Position numbers and translations under genes: made by a program
Shown: positions 34,394 to 42,240 of the stretch, piece by piece
Layout: the number at the start of each line of letters is the position of its first letter
How positions within the stretch are numbered: the stretch's first letter is position 1
The notes under the pieces: model-generated
The model's input: the letters and a program-made list of their open reading frames with translations, nothing else
Databases searched by the model: none
What the model was told of the DNA's origin: nothing
NCBI GenBank assembly: GCA_019114465.1
Contig: DXFM01000027.1
Location: forward strand, 79,445 to 143,444
Origin: Candidatus Lachnoclostridium avicola
GTDB lineage: Bacteria; Bacillota; Clostridia; Lachnospirales; Lachnospiraceae
Direction: 5' to 3'
DNA: 64,000 nucleotides

Positions 34394-34422
34394 ATTATAG
34401 GCAGAAACAGGAGTTTTGTCAA
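34394..34422 (-). promoter_or_regulatory. Promoter of the leader and CNNM-type gene
   Basis: On the minus strand a perfect TTGACA (34417-34422), 17-base spacer and perfect TATAAT (34394-34399). The coding region starts about 225 bases downstream, leaving a long leader. Confidence 0.85.
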
Positions 34423-34459
34423 CTGGCAAAAAAGGTTTGTGTAAATTTAATAAAAAATA

Positions 34460-34517
34460 TTGACAACCCCAAAAAAAACTGTATAATTAAGTTATATGAT
34501 AGTTAAGCAACTTAATT
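34460..34517 (+). promoter_or_regulatory. Promoter and dyad operator of the PatB-like gene
   Basis: TTGACA (34460-34465), 16-base spacer, TATAAT (34482-34487). A perfect 9-bp inverted repeat AATTAAGTT ... AACTTAATT with a 15-base spacer (34485-34517) starts within the -10 and covers the start of transcription, a good position for a repressor. Confidence 0.7.
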
Positions 34518-34547
34518 AACAAAAATTTTAGAAAGGGGATCTGAAAA

Positions 34548-35759
34548 ATGAAGTACGATTTCACAAGTATTATGGACCGGAGAGGGAAGGACGCCATTGC
34601 TGTGGACGGCCTTGGAAAGAATCCCGGATTTGCTCCGGAGCCTCCGAAGGAAGGCTATGACATCATTCCCATGTGGGTGGCGGATATGAACTTCCCCACA
34701 GTGCCCACCATTCCCGAGGCGATTATCGAGAGAGCGAAGCATCCGGCATATGGATATTTCTCCGCAACTGACGAGTACTACAATTCCATCATCAAATGGC
34801 ATGAGACGAGAAACGGCGTGACCGGCCTGACCAAAGAGTGCATCGGCTATGAGAACGGCGTTCTGGGCGGCGTCATCAGTGCGCTGAACGTATTCTGCTC
34901 CAAAGGCGACAAGGTTCTCCTTCACACCCCCACCTATATCGGATTTACCAACTGCATGACCAACAACGGCTACGACATGGTGCTCAGCCCCTTAAAGAAG
35001 GATGAGAACGGCGTATGGCGCATGGACTTCGAGGATATGGAAGAGAAGTTAAAGACCCAGAACATCCACGCGGCAGTGTTCTGCTCTCCCCACAACCCCT
35101 GCGGCCGTGTATGGGAGAAGTGGGAGATCGAGAAGGCCATGGAGCTCTATAAGAAATACGACGTGTTCGTAGTTTCTGACGAGATCTGGTCCGACATTAT
35201 CTTAAACGGCCACAAGCACATCCCCACCCAGTCTGTGAGCGAGGATGCCCGCATGCGCACCGTGGCAGTGTACGCTCCCAGCAAGACCTTCAACCTGGCC
35301 GGACTGGTGGGAAGCTACCATATTATTTACAACAAGTGGATCCGTGACAGGGTACTGAAAGAGTCCTCTCTGCCCCACTACAACGACATGAACGTGCTGA
35401 GCATGCACGCCCTCATCGGCGCCTACAAGCCGGAAGGCTATGAGTGGGTGGATGAGCTGCTTCAGGTTCTCAGCGAGAACGTAAACTACGCCTGCGATTA
35501 TATCAAGGAGCATTTTGACGGAGTGGAAGTTTCCAAGCCTGAGGGAACCTACATGCTGTTCTTAGACTGCACCAAGTGGTGCGAGAAGCACGGCAAGACC
35601 ATCGCCGACGTGGAGAAGGCCGGCTGGGACGTGGGTGTTGCATGGCAGGACGGCCGGATGTTCCACGGTCCGTGCTCCATCCGTATGAACCTGGCCCTTC
35701 CTCTTTCCAGAGTGAAGGAAGCTTTCGAGCGCCTGAGCAAGTACGTATTCTGCGACTGA
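34548..35759 (+). CDS. MalY/PatB-type PLP aminotransferase (probable cystathionine beta-lyase)
   Basis: A 403-residue fold-type I PLP enzyme. It begins with the PatB hallmark MKYDFTSIMDRRG...SKWD-like region and MWVADMNFPT; the PLP lysine is in APSKTFNLAGL, and SPHNPCGRVW and VVSDEIWSDI bind the cofactor. Such enzymes cleave cystathionine or cysteine to pyruvate, ammonia and a thiol, and some act as regulators. AAAGGGGATC precedes ATG. It is followed after 38 bases by a redoxin, hinting at a shared sulphur or redox role. Transcription starts at a strong promoter with a dyad operator. Confidence 0.9.
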   Translation: MKYDFTSIMDRRGKDAIAVDGLGKNPGFAPEPPKEGYDIIPMWVADMNFPTVPTIPEAIIERAKHPAYGYFSATDEYYNSIIKWHETRNGVTGLTKECIGYENGVLGGVISALNVFCSKGDKVLLHTPTYIGFTNCMTNNGYDMVLSPLKKDENGVWRMDFEDMEEKLKTQNIHAAVFCSPHNPCGRVWEKWEIEKAMELYKKYDVFVVSDEIWSDIILNGHKHIPTQSVSEDARMRTVAVYAPSKTFNLAGLVGSYHIIYNKWIRDRVLKESSLPHYNDMNVLSMHALIGAYKPEGYEWVDELLQVLSENVNYACDYIKEHFDGVEVSKPEGTYMLFLDCTKWCEKHGKTIADVEKAGWDVGVAWQDGRMFHGPCSIRMNLALPLSRVKEAFERLSKYVFCD

Positions 35760-35797
35760 CAGAATCAAAAAAATAAAAAGGAACGGAGGAATCTGCA

Positions 35798-36343
35798 GTG
35801 AAATTTCAGACAGGAGAGAAACTGGACAATTTTATGTTTGACACTCCCTTTGAACCGGGGCTGGAGTTAAAGGAAACGGCGGAACGGGTGAGCGGCCGGA
35901 CGGCGCTCCTGTTTCTGAGATACTATGGCTGCACCCTCTGCCAGCTGGACATTCACCGTCTGGCAGCCGGATACGGGGAGATCAGGGATGCGGGAGGCCA
36001 GGTACTGGTGGTCCTCCAGTCCAGGCCCCAGACCATCGCCGGACAGGTGAAGCCGGATGATCTGCCCTTTGACATCATCTGCGATCCGGAAGGAAAGCTC
36101 TACGAGACCTATGAGATCAACCCGGCGCCCAGTATGGAAGCCATGGTGGACGCTCCCACCATGGAGAAGATCAAGGCCGCTCAGGCGGAGGGCTTCCAGC
36201 ACGGAGAGTACGAAGGAAATGAGCTGCAGCTCCCGGCGGTGGTGGTTGTGGACAGAGATCTGACTGTGACCTACGCCCACTACGGGACCACCGCAGGCGA
36301 CGTGCCGGATGTGAAAGAGCTGGCGCGCCTGCTGACGGAATAA
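35798..36343 (+). CDS. AhpC/TSA-type redoxin
   Basis: A 181-residue thioredoxin-fold protein. The motif RYYGCTLCQLDIHRL (about residues 46-60) has a CxxC-like pair (GCTLC) at the peroxidatic position, followed by VLVVLQSRPQT. The C-terminal half has PAVVVVDRDLTVTYAHYGTTAGD. It lacks a signal peptide. It resembles small peroxiredoxin-like or thiol oxidoreductase proteins that use the AhpC/TSA fold. It lies downstream of the PatB-like gene with AACGGAGGA as ribosome site, probably in one operon ending at the terminator at 36370. Confidence 0.82.
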   Translation: MKFQTGEKLDNFMFDTPFEPGLELKETAERVSGRTALLFLRYYGCTLCQLDIHRLAAGYGEIRDAGGQVLVVLQSRPQTIAGQVKPDDLPFDIICDPEGKLYETYEINPAPSMEAMVDAPTMEKIKAAQAEGFQHGEYEGNELQLPAVVVVDRDLTVTYAHYGTTAGDVPDVKELARLLTE

Positions 36344-36369
36344 CCGAAATAAGATCCAACGACGAGGAC

Positions 36370-36416
36370 GGAACGAACGGACAGAGGAATGTCCGGGCGT
36401 TCCGCCCTTGTTTTTT
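36370..36416 (+). terminator. Intrinsic terminator after the redoxin gene
   Basis: GGAACG..CGGACA GAGGAA TGTCCG..CGTTCC double stem followed by GCCCTTGTTTTTTC. Confidence 0.75.
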
Positions 36417-36451
36417 CACGGGTTTCGTCGATTTTTCCCGGAATTATTTTG

Positions 36452-36479
36452 TTGCATATCTGATATTTTCTATTATAAT
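36452..36479 (+). promoter_or_regulatory. Promoter of folC
   Basis: TTGCAT (36452-36457), 16-base spacer, TATAAT (36474-36479). Confidence 0.7.
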
Positions 36480-36515
36480 AGATGGGGTAGAAAGATGCCA
36501 AAGAGGAGATCTGCA

Positions 36516-37841
36516 ATGGAAGATGCGAGAGAATACCTGTCAGAGATACCGGCGTTTGCCAGGGAAAAGCACAGTCTTTCCCAGGCGGAATCATTTTTCC
36601 GGGAGCTGGGCTGTCCGTTTCCGGGCCGGGTGATCCACGTGGCGGGAACCAACGGAAAGGGATCTGTCTGCGCCTTCCTCTCATCCATTCTCCGGGCATC
36701 CGGATTTCATGTGGGAACATTTACTTCTCCCCATCTGAGGGACATCCGGGAGCGGATCTGTCTGGACGGGGAGCTGATTGGAGAAAAGGCATTTCAGCAA
36801 AGCTTTAAGAAGGTGTATCAGGTCTGGAAAAAGATGGAGAAGGAGGGGATAACCCACCCCACCTTTTTCGAGTACCTGTTTTATATGGCGGCAGCCTGGT
36901 TTTATCAGGTGAAGCCGGATGTGGTGATCCTGGAGACGGGGATGGGAGGCCGGAGAGATGTGACCAATATCTGCCGGCCGGACATCACTGTGATCACCTC
37001 CATCAGTCTGGATCACATGGCATATCTGGGGAATACGGTGGAAGAGATCGCCGGAGAGAAGGCGGGGATCATCAAAAAGGGAGTCCCCCTGGTATTTGAC
37101 GGAAATGACAGCCGGGCAGCCGGAGTGATCCGGGAGGCGGCAGAGGCCGTCAAAGCTCCCTGGTGGGATGTGAGGGAGGAGAATCTCTCTGTTGCCTGGG
37201 AAGGAATCTTTCCCAGGGTGGCCTACCCCTTTGAGGATGGCCGGGCGGAGGCGGTTCTCCCCTTCCCCGCCGGTTATCAGGTGTGGAACGGAGCTCTGGC
37301 GGTGAAGGCGGCGGAGATTTTAAAGGGATTAGAAGAAGCTTCCCCCGCGGGAACGGAGCCGGGCCATGAGATCACAGCCGCTGAGGTGGCGGAGGGACTT
37401 TCATCGGCCCGCCACGGAGGCCGCATGGAGGAGGTGCTGCCGGGATTTTATCTGGACGGCGCCCACAACCGGGACGGGATCCGCGCCTTCGGCCAGGCGG
37501 CCGCCAGAATCGGGAGAGAGCGGGGAAGGAAGATCCATCTGCTGTTCTCCGCCGTGTCCGACAAGGAGTACGGCGCCATGGCCGCGGAGCTGGCGGAGGA
37601 TCTGAAGCCGGAGGATATCACGGTGGCCAGAATGGAGAGCGAACGGGGCCTGTCCCTGGAGGCCATGGAGAAGGCTTTTTTCAGAGCCGGCTGCCTGGTG
37701 TACGGGTACGGCTCTGTGAGGGAGGCCCTTCGCGCCGCTCTGGAGAGAAAGGGAGAGGACCTGCTGTTTGCTGCCGGCTCCCTCTATTTTGTGGGAGAGC
37801 TGAAGGAATGCCTCAAGGAGGAAGAACATGATAAATTTTGA
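36516..37841 (+). CDS. folC: Folylpolyglutamate synthase / dihydrofolate synthase
   Basis: About 441 residues of the Mur-ligase family. The P-loop is HVAGTNGKGS; ETGMGGRRDVTN and TSISLDHMAYLG follow as in FolC, and the C-terminal domain has LDGAHNRDG. It adds glutamate residues to folates (and may make dihydrofolate). ATG 36516 with AAGAGGAGATC is the best start; ATG 36495 adds seven residues with a weaker site, and the track start 36408 lies upstream of the promoter. It overlaps the next small gene by 14 bases. Confidence 0.93.
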   Translation: MEDAREYLSEIPAFAREKHSLSQAESFFRELGCPFPGRVIHVAGTNGKGSVCAFLSSILRASGFHVGTFTSPHLRDIRERICLDGELIGEKAFQQSFKKVYQVWKKMEKEGITHPTFFEYLFYMAAAWFYQVKPDVVILETGMGGRRDVTNICRPDITVITSISLDHMAYLGNTVEEIAGEKAGIIKKGVPLVFDGNDSRAAGVIREAAEAVKAPWWDVREENLSVAWEGIFPRVAYPFEDGRAEAVLPFPAGYQVWNGALAVKAAEILKGLEEASPAGTEPGHEITAAEVAEGLSSARHGGRMEEVLPGFYLDGAHNRDGIRAFGQAAARIGRERGRKIHLLFSAVSDKEYGAMAAELAEDLKPEDITVARMESERGLSLEAMEKAFFRAGCLVYGYGSVREALRAALERKGEDLLFAAGSLYFVGELKECLKEEEHDKF

Positions 37842-37965
37842 CGAAGAGATCAAGCGTTTTAAACCCAGCCTGGACGTGGAGGAGGTGGAGGACGCCATTG
37901 TGAAGAGCGACCTGACGGATATGACGGACCTGATGATGGAATTGATCAGAGAACAGCAGAGATAG
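37828..37965 (+). CDS. Small acidic protein (45 aa) between folC and the TPR gene
   Basis: This ORF was not in the track. ATG 37828 lies inside the folC 3' end, with CAAGGAGGAAG upstream, and the frame runs to TAG at 37963-37965, nine bases before the next gene. The product MINFDEEIKRFKPSL...EDAIVKSDLTDMTDLMMELIREQQR is acidic and predicted helical without membrane segments. Tight packing between two genes and a good ribosome site argue that it is real. I believe similar small proteins occur in related Lachnospiraceae, but the function is unknown. Confidence 0.7.
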   Translation: MINFDEEIKRFKPSLDVEEVEDAIVKSDLTDMTDLMMELIREQQR

Positions 37966-37974
37966 GCGGTACCT

Positions 37975-39279
37975 ATGGATTATGTGAAGAGAAACCACCA
38001 GATTGCCAACAGTTATTACAATCTGGGACTGGAGAAGGCACAGATCCGGGACCTGTCGGGAGCGGCGGAGTGCCTGAAAAAGAGCCTTCATTTCAACAAA
38101 TACCAGACAGACGCCAGAAATCTTCTGGGTCTGATCTACTATGAGATGGGAGAGGTGGCGGACGCCATCGTCCAGTGGGTCATCAGCTTAAACCTTCAGC
38201 CGGAGGACAACCGCTGCGACTATTATCTGGACGAGATCCAGAGAAAGCCGGGAAGGCTGGAGATGGCCAGCCAGACGGTAAAAAAATACAATCAGGCTCT
38301 GTGGTACGCCCAGACGGAGGCCTACGACCTGGCTATCCTTCAGCTGGCGGCCGCGGTGGAGGAAAACGACCACTATGTGAAGGCCCAGCTGCTGCTGGCC
38401 CTGCTCTACATTTCCCAGGAGAACTACACCAGGGCCGGAAAGGCCCTGCGGCGGGTGCTCCAGATCGACCGGAGCAATCAGAAGGCCCTGTGGTACATGT
38501 CTATTGTGAAGGAGAAAACGGGGCGGGCGGAGGTGGAGCGCCAGCGGATGGACAACGCCTTCTCCCACACTAAACTGGAGGATGACAACATCATTCTGCC
38601 GCCCACCTACAAGGAGAGCACCGGCGGCCAGGTGGTGTTAAACATTCTCATCGGCGTGGTGCTGGGGGTGGCGGCCTTCATGACCCTGGTGATGCCGTCC
38701 ATCGAGGAGCGGCTCAACAGCGAGCACAATCAGGAGATCATCAGCTACAGCGAGCAGTTAAGCCAGAGCAATATCCGCATCGATCAGCTGGAGGCCCAGC
38801 TGGCCCAGGCGGAGGGAGACAGGGACAGCGCCGAGGCGTCCCTGAATTCGGTGGTGAGCGACAGCGGCGGAACTATCAGCCAGTACGCGTCCCTGGCCCG
38901 GATCCTCCAGGCCTACCGGGACGATGATTTCCGGACGGCGGCCCAGATCTACGCCGGATTGAATACATCCCTGATCACAGATCCCAACCTGCAGCCCATT
39001 CTGGAGGAAATCCAGGGGGATATGGCGGACCGGGGCTGGCAGGTTCTGGATGAGCTGGGAGACGCGGCGGTGGGCTCCGGGGATTACGCCGGAGCAGTTA
39101 CCTACTACGACGCCAGCCTGCGCCTCAACGGGGATAATCCCGGGGTGATGTACGACAAGGCGGCAGCCCTTCAGGCCCAGGGCCAGGAGGAAGCGGCGGA
39201 CGACCTGTTTGATCAGATTATAGAGAATTATCCGGACACGGACTACGCTGCCATGTCCAGGGAACAGAGAGGATACTGA
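37975..39279 (+). CDS. Tetratricopeptide-repeat membrane protein
   Basis: A 434-residue protein with an unusual TPR-membrane-TPR plan. Residues 1-200 contain about five TPR-like helices pairs (NSYYNLGLEKAQIRDLSGA, ARNLLGLIYYEMGEVADA). One membrane helix is near 221-243 (VVLNILIGVVLGVAAFMTLV). A coiled coil follows (EQLSQSNIRIDQLEAQLAQ, about 258-290), then further TPR-like repeats at 310-430 outside the membrane. It probably scaffolds a protein complex at the cell membrane. It follows folC and the 45-aa gene in an operon; no partner is evident. Confidence 0.8.
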   Translation: MDYVKRNHQIANSYYNLGLEKAQIRDLSGAAECLKKSLHFNKYQTDARNLLGLIYYEMGEVADAIVQWVISLNLQPEDNRCDYYLDEIQRKPGRLEMASQTVKKYNQALWYAQTEAYDLAILQLAAAVEENDHYVKAQLLLALLYISQENYTRAGKALRRVLQIDRSNQKALWYMSIVKEKTGRAEVERQRMDNAFSHTKLEDDNIILPPTYKESTGGQVVLNILIGVVLGVAAFMTLVMPSIEERLNSEHNQEIISYSEQLSQSNIRIDQLEAQLAQAEGDRDSAEASLNSVVSDSGGTISQYASLARILQAYRDDDFRTAAQIYAGLNTSLITDPNLQPILEEIQGDMADRGWQVLDELGDAAVGSGDYAGAVTYYDASLRLNGDNPGVMYDKAAALQAQGQEEAADDLFDQIIENYPDTDYAAMSREQRGY

Positions 39280-39350
39280 CGCCGGAACCGGGCGGAGGAA
39301 CGCTGCCGCCCGGGCGGCCGGACAGAAAAAATTTCACACAGAGATACAGA

Positions 39351-39385
39351 AGAGACATGAACCGGAGACGGGGCATGTCTCTTTG
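39351..39385 (+). terminator. Intrinsic terminator before the spoIIA operon
   Basis: AGAGACATG / CATGTCTCT perfect 9-bp stem with a 14-base loop, followed by TTGCG; T-run is short. Confidence 0.55.
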
Positions 39386-39444
39386 CGTTATGGGCCCGCC
39401 TGGGAGGCGGGAAGGCTAGGAAAACGGGAAAGGAGCTGTGTGTT

Positions 39445-39786
39445 ATGTCCAATGATACATTTACCTATGAGGCCAGGGGGCAGATTCTGATCATCCATCT
39501 CCCAAAGGAGCTGGATCACCACAACTGCCGGAATCTGCGGTATGAGACCGATCTGCTGCTGGCGGAAAACTACATCAACAAGGTGATCTTTGATTTCTCC
39601 AAAACGGAATTTATGGATTCCTCCGGCATCGGGGTGCTGCTGAACCGGTATAAGCAGATGGCGGGCAGCGGGGGAAAAGTGGCCATCTGCGGGGCGGGAG
39701 CCCAGGTAAAGAGGATTCTGTCCATGGGCGGCGTCTGCCGCCTGATCAAAAATTTTGATACGAAAGAGGCCGCGATCGCGGACTAG
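39445..39786 (+). CDS. spoIIAA: Anti-sigma F factor antagonist
   Basis: A 113-residue STAS-domain protein. The phosphorylatable serine is in FMDSSGIGVLLNRYK, as in SpoIIAA of Bacillus. In the forespore SpoIIE dephosphorylates it; it then binds SpoIIAB and frees sigma F. GGAAAGGAGCTG precedes the ATG. First gene of the spoIIAA-spoIIAB-sigF operon; no clear sigma-H promoter could be picked out in the 165-base upstream gap. Confidence 0.95.
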   Translation: MSNDTFTYEARGQILIIHLPKELDHHNCRNLRYETDLLLAENYINKVIFDFSKTEFMDSSGIGVLLNRYKQMAGSGGKVAICGAGAQVKRILSMGGVCRLIKNFDTKEAAIAD

Positions 39787-39800
39787 GAAGGAGGAGCCAG

Positions 39801-40232
39801 GTGGAACAGGGCAGGAGAGAGGAAATGAGGCTGGAGATGGACAGCCTGTCGGAGAATGAGGAGTTTGCCCGGGTGGTGGTGGCGGTGTTTCTCAGCCGAT
39901 TAAATCCCACCCTGGAGGAGATCGACGACGTGAAGACGGCGGTCTCCGAAGCAGTGACCAACGCGGTGATCCACGGCTACGGGGGAGGCGTGGGAAAGAT
40001 CCGGATCCTGGCGGCCGCGGAGGACAGGGAGTTTACGGTGGAGATCAGCGACCGGGGAGCCGGAATCGCCGATGTGAAAAAGGCCATGGAGCCCATGTTC
40101 ACCACAGATCCGTCGGGAGAGCGGTCCGGCATGGGATTTTCCTTTATGGAGGCGTTTATGGACCAGGTGGAGGTGATCTCCGCCCCCGGACAGGGCACAA
40201 AGGTGATCATGAAGAAGCGGATCGGAGCGTGA
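39801..40232 (+). CDS. spoIIAB: Anti-sigma F factor (serine kinase)
   Basis: A 143-residue GHKL kinase. The N box is VSEAVTNAVIHGY, and the G1/G2 boxes are ISDRGAGIADV and SGMGFSFMEAFMD. It holds sigma F inactive and phosphorylates SpoIIAA with ATP. The start is GTG 39801 after GGAAGGAGGAG; ATG 39825 would give 135 residues and matches the Bacillus N-terminus (MRLEMDSLSENE) nearly as well. The sigF start follows after four bases. Confidence 0.95.
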   Translation: MEQGRREEMRLEMDSLSENEEFARVVVAVFLSRLNPTLEEIDDVKTAVSEAVTNAVIHGYGGGVGKIRILAAAEDREFTVEISDRGAGIADVKKAMEPMFTTDPSGERSGMGFSFMEAFMDQVEVISAPGQGTKVIMKKRIGA

Positions 40233-40236
40233 CCCT

Positions 40237-40950
40237 ATGGATGAGACCATGAGATTGATTCAAATGGCTCACGAGGGAGATAAAGCGGCCAGAGATCAGC
40301 TGGTTGAAGACAACGTCGGCCTGGTCTGGAGCATTGTCCGCCGGTTTGCCGGCAGAGGACATGAGCTGGAGGATCTGTTTCAGATCGGAAGCATCGGACT
40401 GCTGAAGGCCATCGACAAATTTGATTTATCCTATGACGTCCGGTTTTCCACCTACGCGGTGCCCATGATCACCGGGGAGATCAAGCGGTTTCTCCGGGAC
40501 GACGGGCTGATTAAGGTGAGCCGGTCGGTGAAGGAGCTGGGAATGAAGGTGGGGGCGGCCAGGGAGAGCCTGTCCGGATCCCTGGGAAGGGAGCCGACCA
40601 TTGAGGAGATCGCCGGGGAACTGAAGGTGAGCCGGGAGGAAGTGGCGGCGTCCCTGGAAGCGGGGGCGGAGGTGGAATCTCTGTACCGGCCTTTTGGAAA
40701 AAACGACGGGCAGGAGCTGTGCCTGATGGACCGGCTGGAGGAGAAGGAGGACGCGGAGGAGACTCTGTTAAACCGCATGGTGCTGCGGGAACTGATCTCG
40801 GAGCTGGGGCCGAAGGAGCGGGAGATCATTATCCGCCGGTATTTCTGCAACCAGACCCAGAGCGTCATCGCGGCGGATCTGGACATTTCCCAGGTCCAGG
40901 TGTCCCGGCTGGAGAAAAAGATCCTGAGGCAGATGAGGGAAAAACTGTAA
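40237..40950 (+). CDS. sigF: RNA polymerase sigma factor SigF
   Basis: A 237-residue sigma-70 family member without region 1. Region 2 includes DLFQIGSIGLLKAIDKFDLSYDVRFSTYA, region 3 EIAGELKVSREEV, and region 4 the helix-turn-helix NQTQSVIAADLDISQVQVSRLEKK. It directs early forespore transcription. The gene order spoIIAA-spoIIAB-sigF is conserved in endospore formers, and it is followed by spoVA as in Bacillus. Confidence 0.96.
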   Translation: MDETMRLIQMAHEGDKAARDQLVEDNVGLVWSIVRRFAGRGHELEDLFQIGSIGLLKAIDKFDLSYDVRFSTYAVPMITGEIKRFLRDDGLIKVSRSVKELGMKVGAARESLSGSLGREPTIEEIAGELKVSREEVAASLEAGAEVESLYRPFGKNDGQELCLMDRLEEKEDAEETLLNRMVLRELISELGPKEREIIIRRYFCNQTQSVIAADLDISQVQVSRLEKKILRQMREKL

Positions 40951-40960
40951 AAAATCTGAA

Positions 40961-40989
40961 GTATAAAGCGGCAATCCCAATCCATACTA
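40961..40989 (+). promoter_or_regulatory. Sigma-G/sigma-F type promoter of the spoVA operon
   Basis: GTATA (40961-40965), 17-base spacer, CATACTA (40983-40989) match the forespore sigma-G/F consensus (GYATA and CATAMTA). It sits 24 bases before a 51-codon ORF and the spoVA genes, which are sigma-G-dependent in Bacillus. Confidence 0.7.
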
Positions 40990-41012
40990 CTCATAGAAAG
41001 GATGTGAGGTGT

Positions 41013-41168
41013 ATGGAAACCTGGAGACAGAAGGCTGGGATCGCCGCTTTATTCGCGTGTCTGCTTCTGACGGCGGCGGCTCTGTGCTACTGCCTGTTCG
41101 GCTTCTCCGCGGGAAGCGGGGAGATGGAGGGAACTTTTGTGGAAGCGGCGGAGGTGATGAGGGCTTGA
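41013..41168 (+). CDS. 51-aa single-pass membrane protein leading the spoVA operon
   Basis: The ORF begins at ATG 41013, 24 bases after the sigma-G-like promoter, with AAAGGATG upstream. The product METWRQKAGIAAL... has one membrane helix (residues ~8-31, LFACLLLTAAALCYCLFGF), then a short acidic tail. The stop overlaps the TTG start of spoVAA (TTGA), so the two are coupled. The track shows it only as the end of a longer out-of-frame ORF. Position suggests a small spore-membrane component; I know no named family. Confidence 0.65.
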   Translation: METWRQKAGIAALFACLLLTAAALCYCLFGFSAGSGEMEGTFVEAAEVMRA

Positions 41169-41794
41169 AGGAGACGGAGGTGTATTTAAACGTCCGGGAG
41201 ATCTCGGAGGTCCATGAGAAAAAAGTGCAGCTGAAGGATGTGGCCCAGCTGTGGTGCAGCGATCCGGCAGCCGTGGCCCGCTTAAACGCCCTGACCATCA
41301 AGACCATCCGGAAGGACCGGGATTTCCGGTATGTGGAGAGCGTTCTGGATCTGCTGCCCCTGATTCGGAACGCCGTTCCCTCCGCCCAGGTCACCATCGT
41401 GGGGCAGGTGAACTACATCATTGATTATCATAGGCCGAAGAAAGAAAACTATGCCTGGGAATGGCTGAAAACAGGCTTCGTGTGCCTGGTCTGCTTTTTC
41501 GGGGCGGCCTTTGCCATTATGACCTTCAACAACGACGTGGACGTGACAAAGGTGTTTCAGGAGATCTACTACGTGGTGACCGGCCGGGAGTCTGACGGCT
41601 TCACCATCCTGGAGCTGTCCTATTCCCTGGGGCTGGCGGCGGGCATCATCGGCTTTTTCAATCATTTTTCCAAGTGGAAGATCAACACGGATCCCACTCC
41701 CCTGGAGGTGGAGATGCGGCTGTACGAGGACAACATCAGCAAGACGCTGATCCAGAACGCGGACAGGAAGGAGTCAGGGATCGATGTCACTTGA
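41165..41794 (+). CDS. spoVAA: Stage V sporulation protein AA
   Basis: A 209-residue protein: an extracytoplasmic/cytoplasmic N-terminal domain (LNVREISEVHEKKVQLKDVAQLW, about 1-90) and two membrane helices (about 100-125 and 150-175). It is part of the inner-spore-membrane channel that moves dipicolinic acid. The start is TTG 41165, just after GGAGGTGATG and overlapping the upstream stop; the longer track ORF (41009) reads through another gene's frame. It overlaps spoVAB by 11 bases. Confidence 0.88.
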   Translation: MKETEVYLNVREISEVHEKKVQLKDVAQLWCSDPAAVARLNALTIKTIRKDRDFRYVESVLDLLPLIRNAVPSAQVTIVGQVNYIIDYHRPKKENYAWEWLKTGFVCLVCFFGAAFAIMTFNNDVDVTKVFQEIYYVVTGRESDGFTILELSYSLGLAAGIIGFFNHFSKWKINTDPTPLEVEMRLYEDNISKTLIQNADRKESGIDVT

Positions 41795-42221
41795 GAACCT
41801 GTTTCTGGCTTTCGCCGGCTTTTCCGCCGGGGGAGTGATCGCGGCGGGGGTGTTCGCCTTTCTGGCCATCATCGGCGTATTCCCCAGGCTGATCGGGAAG
41901 ACGGGGACGAAGCGCCGGGTCTTCCTCTACGAGACGGTGCTGGTGACGGGAGGGATCCTGGGAAATATCAGCGACCTTCTGGAGATCCCCCTGGGACTGG
42001 GAATCGGAGCCGTCAGCCAGATCCTTCTGGGGCTGTTCGGCCTGTCGGTGGGGATCTTTGTGGGCTGCCTGGTCATGTCCCTGGCGGAGACCCTAAAGGC
42101 CCTCCCCACCATCAGCCGCCGGATCCGGCTGGCCGTGGGACTCCAGTATGTGATCCTGGCCATCGCCCTGGGAAAGCTGGCCGGGTCCCTGGTCTATTTT
42201 GTAAAACGATTCGGCGGATAG
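41784..42221 (+). CDS. spoVAB: Stage V sporulation protein AB
   Basis: A 145-residue hydrophobic protein with about four membrane helices (LFLAFAGFSAGGVIAAGVFAFLAIIGVFPRL; GLGIGAVSQILLGLFGLSVGIFVGCLVMSL). It matches SpoVAB, a subunit of the dipicolinate uptake complex. The gene overlaps spoVAA by 11 bases with AGGAAGGAGTC as ribosome site. Confidence 0.9.
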   Translation: MSLENLFLAFAGFSAGGVIAAGVFAFLAIIGVFPRLIGKTGTKRRVFLYETVLVTGGILGNISDLLEIPLGLGIGAVSQILLGLFGLSVGIFVGCLVMSLAETLKALPTISRRIRLAVGLQYVILAIALGKLAGSLVYFVKRFGG

Positions 42222-42240
42222 GGCCGGGAAAGGAGAGACA

